NCBI GenBank assembly: GCA_947490345.1
Contig: CANLGL010000050.1
Span: 1 to 40,811 of the forward strand
Length of the DNA: 40,811 nucleotides
Direction: 5' to 3'
Source of the DNA: Deltaproteobacteria bacterium
GTDB taxonomy: Bacteria; Myxococcota_A; UBA796; SXON01
In this document: piece by piece, positions 1 through 6,335 of the stretch
Numbering within the stretch: position 1 is the first letter of the stretch
How the letters are laid out: every line of letters begins with the position of its first letter
The notes under the pieces: model-generated
Databases searched by the model: none
Told to the model about the DNA's origin: nothing
What the model saw: the letters and a program-made list of their open reading frames with translations, nothing else
Translations under genes and position numbers: made by a program

Positions 1-180
1 AGCGTCCGGGCCCATGAGCAAGCGGAGCACAAGCTCGCCAGCGAGCGCCCAGAGAGGCAAACATGCAACCTGACCCAAGGAACGCCGTCCGTAAATCGAC
101 GAGAGAGTGGGCGCCGCACCTTGACACAACGGGCCGCCTCATAGAAGCGGCGCCCGGGGCGCGTTATTTACGCGACTCGG
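1..180. other. Left-edge region without a supported gene
   Basis: I see no gene here that I can support. A minus-strand reading frame starts with ATG at 64 and stays open to the left edge (21 codons), so it could be the 5' end of a gene running out of the window, but it is too short to judge. A TTGACA hexamer at 121-126 has no good -10 partner at 16-18 nt. An imperfect hairpin with GCCGC/GCGGC at its core lies at about 130-157, next to the repeat element that follows. Confidence 0.4.
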
Positions 181-262
181 GCCGCAGGCCGGAAACCGCA
201 GGTTGGAGGCCGGAGGGAACGCCGCGGTAGGGGAAGGGGCGAGTGCCCCTTCCCGCTGTTAC
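153..262 (+). repeat. Dispersed hairpin repeat, copy 1
   Basis: Bases 181-262 match the reverse complement of 20871-20952 with only 4 mismatches in 82. Inside it, 231-240 and 245-254 form a perfect 10-bp stem (GGGAAGGGGC / GCCCCTTCCC) with a GAGT loop. A second, imperfect hairpin at 153-181 (CCCG...CGCGT / ACGCG...CGGG, loop TATTT) sits where copy 2 has a perfect but differently sequenced hairpin. The element ends 3 nt short of the stop codon of the M28 peptidase gene, which runs towards it. It is non-coding and resembles a REP/MITE-type intergenic element. No transposase is nearby. Confidence 0.8.
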
Positions 263-265
263 TTT

Positions 266-1603
266 TTAGTCGTGACGGGGCGGCGCTTTCGGCGGCGCGT
301 CGGGAGCGTTGGCCATTTGCCACAGCAGCGCGGCCAAGGCGCCGGTGCTCTCTGCGAGTGCGACGGGATCAACCTTGTCGACGGTATCCGCCCAGGTGTG
401 ATGCACGTCGAAGTAGTGGCTGTCGTCAGGTCGGAGCCCGATGGCCAGGACGCCGTCTTCGGTGAGCGGGCTGATATCGGCGCCGCCGCCTTTGTCATGG
501 AGACGCATCCCGCTTCCCACGAGGAGCGGTTCGATCCAGGCCATCTGCGCGGCGCTGGCGGTGACGCCCCAGCCCAAGGGCGACCCGCCGCCGAGATCCG
601 ACTCCACCGCGGCTACGTGCCGCTCCTTGCCGTGCGCCGCGAAGTAAGCCTTGCCCCCTCGCAGTCCGTTCTCCTCGTTCGCGAAGAGCACCACGCGAAT
701 CGTTCGCGCGGGCCGGCCGCGAGCCGCGATCAGGCGCAGCGCTTCGACGCTCTCGACGACTCCGGCCCCGTCGTCGTGGGCCCCCTGCCCCACGTCCCAG
801 CTGTCGAGATGTCCACCGACGACGATGATCTCGTCGGGGCGTGTGGCGCCGGTCAGCTCGCCGATCACGTTGACGGCGGGTGCGTCGGGGGCGGTCGTGG
901 GGGTCATGCGCAGGCGAACGCGCACCTCGCCTCGTGCGGCGAGGCGGCTGAGCCGGTCGGCGTCCTCCACCGTGATGGCCGCGGCGGGCAGCTTCGGGAG
1001 CGCTTGGTCGTACGACAGGCCCCCGGTGTGCGGGGTGTACAACGAGCGCGTCGTGACTGAGCGCACCAGCACCGCCACGGCGCCGTGGGCGGCCGCCTTG
1101 GACGCCCCGCCCCCGCGGTAGGCGACGGCTGGCCCGTAGTGCTCGATGCTCGGGACTCCCTCGACCATGGGATGGTTGTAGAGCACGATCTTGCCTTTGA
1201 CGTGGGGGCCCAACTCAGCGAAGTCGCGAATGATGACAACCGGCGCTTCGACCCCGGCCTCCGGTGTCGCGACACTGCCCCCGAGTGCGAGCAGCGCCAG
1301 CGACTCCTGTCGAGGGCTGACCAGCACGAGGCTCGCCTCGCCGCGGATCCAGACCGGCACCTGGACGGGGTCCAGGCTCACCTTCACCCCGTCGGCCTTG
1401 AGCCAGCCAGCGCTGATCTCTTCTGCCCTGCGTTGTCCAGGCGACCCGGCAAGTCGGTGGCCCGCCCCGTCACAAAGTTCGACCAGGCGAGCATAAATAC
1501 GGTCGCGACTTGTTCCGGCGCGTTTTTGAAAGTCTTGCCATTCCGCTCCGGTCGGATTCCAGGACTCGGCCGAGGCAACAGCGATGAGCAGCATGAGGTT
1601 CAT
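266..1603 (-). CDS. Secreted M28-family zinc peptidase (carboxypeptidase Q-like)
   Basis: The product is 445 aa and probably a periplasmic or secreted aminopeptidase/carboxypeptidase using two zinc ions. Visible ligands fit the M28 pattern: H265 and D267 in GGHLDSWD, D277/D278 in GAHDDGAG, the catalytic E310-E311 in FANEENG, D336 in ESDLGGG and the last His in VHHTW (401/402). An insertion at about 120-200 with a KGKIVLYNH motif looks like a protease-associated (PA) domain, as in the carboxypeptidase Q branch. The start was set at ATG 1603 because a strong GGAGGGGCGGA ribosome site precedes it and it opens with a short signal peptide, MNLMLLIAVASA. The frame is open further upstream but that sequence looks non-coding. 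The gene is divergent from the pyroglutamyl peptidase gene with 42 nt between them; both are peptidases. The exact substrate is unknown. Confidence 0.88.
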   Translation of the reverse strand: MNLMLLIAVASAESWNPTGAEWQDFQKRAGTSRDRIYARLVELCDGAGHRLAGSPGQRRAEEISAGWLKADGVKVSLDPVQVPVWIRGEASLVLVSPRQESLALLALGGSVATPEAGVEAPVVIIRDFAELGPHVKGKIVLYNHPMVEGVPSIEHYGPAVAYRGGGASKAAAHGAVAVLVRSVTTRSLYTPHTGGLSYDQALPKLPAAAITVEDADRLSRLAARGEVRVRLRMTPTTAPDAPAVNVIGELTGATRPDEIIVVGGHLDSWDVGQGAHDDGAGVVESVEALRLIAARGRPARTIRVVLFANEENGLRGGKAYFAAHGKERHVAAVESDLGGGSPLGWGVTASAAQMAWIEPLLVGSGMRLHDKGGGADISPLTEDGVLAIGLRPDDSHYFDVHHTWADTVDKVDPVALAESTGALAALLWQMANAPDAPPKAPPRHD

Positions 1604-1612
1604 TCCGCCCCT

Positions 1613-1636
1613 CCTACCGGATCCGGACATGGTAGG
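1613..1636. promoter_or_regulatory. Nested inverted repeat in a divergent promoter gap
   Basis: CCTACC (1613-1618) and GGTAGG (1631-1636) form an outer dyad, and the 10-bp palindrome CCGGATCCGG lies inside it at 1617-1626. The whole 42-nt space between the two divergent start codons is largely taken up by it. It could be an operator shared by the M28 peptidase and pcp genes. No binding protein can be named. Confidence 0.35.
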
Positions 1637-1645
1637 CTCTGCGTC

Positions 1646-2173
1646 ATGACTGTTCTGGTGCTCGGATTTGGCGCGTTTGGCCAGATTCTCGACAATCCAT
1701 CGTCGCGACTTGCACGCGCGATAAATGGCCGTACTATTGGCCTGAAAGGCGTGACAGTTGTCGGCGCAGAGATGCCTGTTTCTTACGCGCGCGGGTGGGT
1801 GACGGCGCTGGAGTACATCGGGCGAACGCAGCCGATTTTCACCTTGGGAATTGGAGTCGCTGCGACCCGGACGGCGGGCATGATCGAGAGCACCGCGCGC
1901 AACGTTGCGTCGGTCGCGCTCTCCGATATCGACGACCGAGCGCTGGGCGACCTCGGCACGGGTCCGTTGGATATTCAGTCCCCAGATGCCGTGGCGTTGG
2001 CGGCCGCGTTGGGGATCGCGGTGAGTCACGACGCCGGCGAATACGTCTGCAATGCCTGGTTGTTCCAGATGTTGCGTGCCCGGCAGCGAGTGGGCTTCCT
2101 GCACGTCCCGCTCGAAGGCTTCCACGCGGACCAGCTCGCAGAGGGGCTGGGGCGTTTCGTCGACGGACTCTGA
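1646..2173 (+). CDS. pcp: Pyroglutamyl-peptidase I (C15 family)
   Basis: This 175-aa cytoplasmic cysteine peptidase would remove N-terminal pyroglutamate from peptides. All three parts of the catalytic triad can be placed: E81 in MIESTARN, C135 in the signature GEYVCNAWLF and H153 in FLHVPL. The N-terminus MTVLVLGFGAFG matches the family's opening strand and loop. The protein is shorter than the usual 200-215 residues; the lost length is mainly between the Glu and Cys regions and at the C-terminus, so the fold may be trimmed. ATG 1646 is the first start that gives this N-terminus; the open frame before it belongs to the antisense of the M28 gene. The stop overlaps the next ATG as TGATG, so translation is probably coupled to the following lipoprotein gene. 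Confidence 0.85.
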   Translation: MTVLVLGFGAFGQILDNPSSRLARAINGRTIGLKGVTVVGAEMPVSYARGWVTALEYIGRTQPIFTLGIGVAATRTAGMIESTARNVASVALSDIDDRALGDLGTGPLDIQSPDAVALAAALGIAVSHDAGEYVCNAWLFQMLRARQRVGFLHVPLEGFHADQLAEGLGRFVDGL

Positions 2174-2715
2174 TGCGCGCTGCGCTCGGTTTTTTCGTCT
2201 GCGTTGTCGGCTGCGCGCCCGCGTGGCATCCGGCGGCTCCCGGTCGACTGCAACTGGTGGTCCCTGACGGCTGGACGGTGACGCGCAACTATCGGGCTTT
2301 CGGAGCAGATACCGTCGTTTTGGATCGCGACCAGGCCTCGATTAGCTTGAGCGTTCGCCCTGACTCCGGTCGCGGCCGCCGGCTTCCCATCGATCTGGTC
2401 GCCGGCGTGCGGGCGCTGTCCTGGGGAGCCCGTGTGGGCGTGGAAAACGCCCTCATCGCCGAGCACGACATCGAGCTCGATGGGCGTCGCGCCTGTGCGG
2501 TTACCGGCATTCGTCGTTGGAGAACTGCAACCATCGGCTACACCATGATCTACTCGCGCGCGACCGACCGAAGCGTGGAGCTGGTGCTCCACGCACCGCT
2601 GGATCAGCTCGATGGGCAGGCGGCGGATTGGGCCACCTTTCTCGGAGGTTTCCACCTGGACGTCCCTCTCCCTGTCGAGGGCCCGCTCTTTGAGGACGAT
2701 TCGTGGCGACGCTGA
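2173..2715 (+). CDS. Predicted lipoprotein, 180 aa, function unknown
   Basis: The protein begins with a short lipoprotein signal whose lipobox is VVGC (Cys 14), so it should be lipid-anchored in the periplasm or outer membrane. The mature part reads as one small globular domain, starting with LVVPDGWTV and continuing with alternating strands. This resembles lipoproteins of the PsbP/DUF1795-like fold, which commonly start with a 'P.GW' strand, but the similarity is only by eye. It is the middle gene of a three-gene overlapping run: its ATG overlaps the pcp stop (TGATG) and its own end overlaps the next start by 13 nt. I do not recognise a specific function. Confidence 0.7.
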   Translation: MRAALGFFVCVVGCAPAWHPAAPGRLQLVVPDGWTVTRNYRAFGADTVVLDRDQASISLSVRPDSGRGRRLPIDLVAGVRALSWGARVGVENALIAEHDIELDGRRACAVTGIRRWRTATIGYTMIYSRATDRSVELVLHAPLDQLDGQAADWATFLGGFHLDVPLPVEGPLFEDDSWRR

Positions 2716-3446
2716 GGGTCGAGCTCGTCCGGAAAGAGCGCGAGGGCACCTTTCCGTGCCTCGTTCGCACCGCGGACGGCAAGATCCTCCGCCTTCATGG
2801 TGATGCGGCCCCCCGACACGCCCGCTGGTTTGGCATGCATGAGGGCATGGCCATCTGGTCGGAGCCCGCTGAGTCGGCCGGCGCCAGCACAGGCGAGTAC
2901 CTGGACCTTCACCTCACCGAGCTTGTGGATGAAGTCGGCGTTGCTCTCGGGCCGGACCGCGACCACGCCGGCCTGTTCGATGTTGCTGGCGAGTCCTCGC
3001 TGACGGGCGAGCGGACGGGCGCGTCCACCGAGGAGGCGGGCGTCGAAGCCCAGCGCACGGCGGTGCTCGCGTGGATTGCCGCATCGCTCGGTGAGACGCC
3101 CAACCTGCCGGATGGGGGCGCCCCCTGCGTGGCGCTGCGGGCGCGCATCGCGGATGAGCCGCCCGATCTGCTCCCCAGTCTTGGCTCGGCGCCCACCAGG
3201 CGGGAGTCGCGGGTACTTCGCGCGCCGCCGAGTCACCCGACCCACGACTTCGACGACAGCATCACCCAAGTAGATCTACTCCCAGCCCCCGCTCCCGGGG
3301 CTGACGCCACCGCGCTGACCACGACCGGCTGGGGAGCGTTGCGTTGGCTCACCGCCGAGAGCGTCGTCCGGCTGGCGCCCTGGTTCGCGGTCCTCGTCCT
3401 GAGCGCGAGCGCCGCGGCCTGGTGGGTGTGGGCGCTCCCGGCTTAG
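2703..3446 (+). CDS. Predicted tail-anchored membrane protein, function unknown
   Basis: This 247-aa protein has no signal peptide. It has an N-terminal beta-rich part (about 1-75), a low-complexity acidic and proline-containing middle (about 90-215), and a single hydrophobic helix at the extreme C-terminus (roughly 224-245, WFAVLVLSASAAAWWVWAL). The layout suggests a cytoplasmic domain held at the membrane by a C-terminal anchor. GTG 2703 is used because it gives an uninterrupted N-terminal domain and lies inside the end of the preceding gene, a 13-nt overlap typical of coupled genes here. Its end overlaps the end of the convergent tgt gene by 4 nt. I do not recognise the family. Confidence 0.65.
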   Translation: MATLRVELVRKEREGTFPCLVRTADGKILRLHGDAAPRHARWFGMHEGMAIWSEPAESAGASTGEYLDLHLTELVDEVGVALGPDRDHAGLFDVAGESSLTGERTGASTEEAGVEAQRTAVLAWIAASLGETPNLPDGGAPCVALRARIADEPPDLLPSLGSAPTRRESRVLRAPPSHPTHDFDDSITQVDLLPAPAPGADATALTTTGWGALRWLTAESVVRLAPWFAVLVLSASAAAWWVWALPA

Positions 3447-4657
3447 CGGCGCTTGGGGCGGGGCGCGCCATCGCGTCCGCCACGACGGTCCCCGCTCGGT
3501 TTCGGCGTGCCGGGCACGACCCCGGCCACCGGTCGCGGGGTGGGGTCTTCGGGGTAGATTTCATGGACCCACGCCCTGAACTTGTGGAACTCCCCGGTGA
3601 GAATGCTCGTGCGCATGCCGGTCATGAACCCGGCGTACCAGTGCAGGTTGTGCAGCGTGGAGAGCGTGGCGGAGAGCACTTCGCCGACTCGGAACAAGTG
3701 ATGGAGGTACGCCCTGGAGAAGTTCTTGCAGGTGTAGCAACCGCACGAGGTGTCGATCGGGTACATGTCCTTGCGATAGCGGGCGTCTGTCAGGCGGATT
3801 CGCCCCTTGTTCGTGTACAACGCGGCGCCGCGGGCGTGGCGGGTGGGGATCACGCAGTCGAACATGTCGATGCCGCGCGCGACACCTTCGACCAGATCGA
3901 GCGGCCGGCCCACGCCCATCAGGTACCGAGCCTGGTCGGTCCGGAGGTGCGGCATCGTCCAGTCCAGGACCTCGCACATGTTCGCGTGCCCCTCTCCGAC
4001 CGAGAGTCCGCCGATGGCGAGGCCGTCGAAGCCGATGTCTTGAATCTGTCTGGCGCTCTTCTGGCGGAGGTCAGCCCAGAACCCTCCCTGGACGATTCCG
4101 AAGAGCGCCTGGTCTTCCCGCACGTGAGCAGCACGGCTGCGCGCCTCCCAGCGGGTCGTGCGCTCGACACTCGCTTCCGCATAGGCGCGATCGGCCCCAA
4201 AGGGCAGGCATTCGTCGAAAACCATGGCGATGTCGGCACCCAGATCCTGCTGGATCTGCATGGACCGTTCGGGGGACAAGAAGGTCGTGTTGCCGTCGAC
4301 CTCGTATCGGAAGCGAACACCTTCCTCGGAGAGCTCCTTGTTCTCGAGGGAGAAGACCTGAAAGCCGCCGCTGTCGGTCAGGGTGGGGTTGGGGATCGCC
4401 ATGAAGCGGTTCAGGCCACCCGCCTTCTTTACGATGTCTTCACCTGGCCGTTGCGACAAGTGGTAGGTGTTCGCCAAGACCACCTGAGTTCCGGTACTCT
4501 CCAGGTGTAAGGGCGATAATGTGCGGATTGCACCCTGGGTACCCACCGGCATGAACAGCGGTGTCGCGATTTCATGGCCGCGAGCGAGGCGAAGGTTTCC
4601 GGCGCGGGGCCCGTTGGGGTCCCCGCCGACGAGGGTGAAGCGGGCTGTCGCGGGCAT
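3443..4657 (-). CDS. tgt: Queuine/preQ1 tRNA-guanine transglycosylase
   Basis: The enzyme (404 aa) exchanges guanine 34 in GUN-anticodon tRNAs for the queuosine precursor preQ1. The diagnostic residues are all visible: D95 in TDSGGFQ (general acid/base and substrate pocket), the nucleophile D264 in GIDMFDCVIPTR, and the zinc site C305, C307, C310 and H336 with the spacing CxCxxCx25H. The core matches the usual bacterial length of about 370-380 residues. The C-terminal tail of about 30 residues is proline- and basic-rich (ending RPKRR) and is probably disordered. ATG 4657 gives the expected N-terminal FTLV strand. No other queuosine gene is in the window. It is convergent with the previous gene and divergent from the PP2C gene. 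Confidence 0.97.
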   Translation of the reverse strand: MPATARFTLVGGDPNGPRAGNLRLARGHEIATPLFMPVGTQGAIRTLSPLHLESTGTQVVLANTYHLSQRPGEDIVKKAGGLNRFMAIPNPTLTDSGGFQVFSLENKELSEEGVRFRYEVDGNTTFLSPERSMQIQQDLGADIAMVFDECLPFGADRAYAEASVERTTRWEARSRAAHVREDQALFGIVQGGFWADLRQKSARQIQDIGFDGLAIGGLSVGEGHANMCEVLDWTMPHLRTDQARYLMGVGRPLDLVEGVARGIDMFDCVIPTRHARGAALYTNKGRIRLTDARYRKDMYPIDTSCGCYTCKNFSRAYLHHLFRVGEVLSATLSTLHNLHWYAGFMTGMRTSILTGEFHKFRAWVHEIYPEDPTPRPVAGVVPGTPKPSGDRRGGRDGAPRPKRR

Positions 4658-4671
4658 CCGGGCGCGTAGCC

Positions 4672-4699
4672 TGATCGCGCTGCATCAACTATGATCGCG
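4672..4699. promoter_or_regulatory. Direct repeat TGATCGCG spaced by 20 nt
   Basis: TGATCGCG occurs at 4672-4679 and again at 4692-4699, exactly 20 nt apart start to start (about two helical turns). Both lie in the 76-nt gap between the divergent tgt and PP2C genes. This is the geometry of a tandem regulator site, but chance cannot be excluded in a short GC-rich gap. Confidence 0.3.
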
Positions 4700-4733
4700 T
4701 CGTCCTTCTACCGGACGGTTAAGTCAAAGCGCC

Positions 4734-6332
4734 ATGGCAAGCGGTTCCCGCGCCCGTCCCCCAAGTTTCCCGCCGGGAAGCAGCGCCTCGGACTATTACC
4801 GGGTGGAGGGTCTTGTCCGCCTGTCCGAGGGGCGGATGTACTACCTGGTCAATGACCACCGGGCGGACCGGTCAACGCGGCGTTGTTGGGAATGTGGTCA
4901 CGACGACAACCCCACCACGGCGCCGGTGTGTGACAGTTGCGGGGCCAGCCTGGCCGTACGCCGCTTCCTCCTTTCGGTGCGATGGGAGCGGTCAGGGTTC
5001 GACCCCTACCTCGCGTTTTTCCAAAAGCAGATCGCCCATCCGGCGCTTCTCGCCGCGTGCGATGTCTTCCCGTGGCCTGACGCCAGCCCCAACCAGGTTT
5101 GCAGCATCGTTCCGTACAACGGGGAAACGTTCCTGCTGGACGAAGCGGCCCCGCTGGCCATCGGGCGCGTCATCCGCTTTGCCCAGCGCGCCTGCGGCAT
5201 GCTGGGAATGTTGTCCTACAACGGTGTGAAGCTGGCGTGTCTGAACCGGAGCAACTTCCTGCTTCGCCCCAACGGCGACGTGATGCTCTTCGATCCCGAG
5301 GTTGCGGCGGTCCAGGATGCTCCGCTGCTCCCTGAAGACACGCGCCCGATCGTGATGCAACTGGGCGAGCTGTTGCGTCGCTACACATCCGTGGAAGAGC
5401 GCGAGTGGCAGCAGTTCTTCGCCGAGGCTGAGCGCGGCGCGTTCGCCACCCCCATTGAGTTCGGTCGCGCCTTGCAGATCGAGGCGCACCACGACCGGTC
5501 CAATCCGGCCACCCTCCACGTCGGCATGACCGACGTCGGTCTCCATCGCGCCCTCAACGAGGACAACTGGGGCTGGGCACGGCTCACGGAAGGGGTCGAG
5601 CTCTTCGTTATCGCCGATGGGATGGGCGGCCACGACTGTGGCGAAGTCGCCAGCCGCCTTGCGGTGGAGACGCTCATTCAAATCGCGAAAGAGCGCATCG
5701 ACGTCAAGCCCCGTCCGTCGTTGGACACCATCGAAAACGCGCTGGACGAGGCCTTCCAGACGGCCAACAACACCATCAAGGGCAACGCGGAGGCGCGCGG
5801 CAACGACATGGGCACCACCCTTGTTTGCGCGCTGGTTATCGACGATCAGGTGGCGCTCTGTGCCAACGTGGGCGACTCCCGCGGCTACCTTTTCCGCAAC
5901 GGCGCCCTACACCAGGTCACCAAGGACCACTCGTTGGTGGCGCGCATGGTGGAGCAGAACCGGCTCACCGCGGCGGAAGCCCGGCACCACCCGCACAGCA
6001 ACATTCTCCTCCGCACGGTCGGCACCGAACGCAACGTAGACATCGACATCTTCCGCGTCGAGCTCGAGCCGATGGACAAGCTGTTGCTCTGCTCGGACGG
6101 CCTCTGGGGCGAGGTGGACGACCCCGAGATGGAGTCGGTCCTCAACCAGCACGGCGACGGGCGGATCGCGGCGCGCGAGCTGATCCGGGCGGCGCACCTG
6201 GGCGGCGGCAAGGACAACATCACGATCATCCTGGCACACGTGCCGGCGTTGGCGGGGGCAGCCGACTCCTTGCGTCGGCCGGTGGCGCTTGGCGACGCGC
6301 CCGTCGTGCGGGCACTGTCGACGTCGGGCTGA
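4734..6332 (+). CDS. PP2C-type protein phosphatase with N-terminal zinc ribbon and pseudokinase-like domain
   Basis: The C-terminal half (about 261-505) is a PPM/PP2C Ser/Thr phosphatase: it has NEDNWG, the metal-binding DGMGG (295-299), GTTLVCALV, VGDSRGYL, SDGLWG and GGKDNIT, so it should be an active Mn/Mg enzyme. The N-terminal half is unusual. Four cysteines (CWECG at 51-55, CDSCG at 66-70) form a zinc ribbon. It interrupts a region that reads like a degenerate kinase fold: NRSNFLLRPNGDVMLFDPE (171-189) sits where kinases have the catalytic loop and DFG, but HRD is missing and DFG is DPE. I infer a regulatory pseudokinase that controls the phosphatase. The protein is cytoplasmic with no membrane segment. 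No partner kinase is adjacent. Confidence 0.88.
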   Translation: MASGSRARPPSFPPGSSASDYYRVEGLVRLSEGRMYYLVNDHRADRSTRRCWECGHDDNPTTAPVCDSCGASLAVRRFLLSVRWERSGFDPYLAFFQKQIAHPALLAACDVFPWPDASPNQVCSIVPYNGETFLLDEAAPLAIGRVIRFAQRACGMLGMLSYNGVKLACLNRSNFLLRPNGDVMLFDPEVAAVQDAPLLPEDTRPIVMQLGELLRRYTSVEEREWQQFFAEAERGAFATPIEFGRALQIEAHHDRSNPATLHVGMTDVGLHRALNEDNWGWARLTEGVELFVIADGMGGHDCGEVASRLAVETLIQIAKERIDVKPRPSLDTIENALDEAFQTANNTIKGNAEARGNDMGTTLVCALVIDDQVALCANVGDSRGYLFRNGALHQVTKDHSLVARMVEQNRLTAAEARHHPHSNILLRTVGTERNVDIDIFRVELEPMDKLLLCSDGLWGEVDDPEMESVLNQHGDGRIAARELIRAAHLGGGKDNITIILAHVPALAGAADSLRRPVALGDAPVVRALSTSG

Positions 6333-6335
6333 GCC

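Noticed and set aside
1..64. Possible partial minus-strand gene at the left edge
   Set aside because: Only 21 codons are visible and they carry no motif, so the call cannot be supported.
121..146. TTGACA as a -35 element at the left edge
   Set aside because: The only TA-rich hexamer follows after 14 nt, which is too short, and no gene start lies downstream on that strand.
3344..4510. Long plus-strand open frame opposite tgt
   Set aside because: It is the antisense of a clearly recognised enzyme gene, with no domain features and a typical GC-rich shadow composition.
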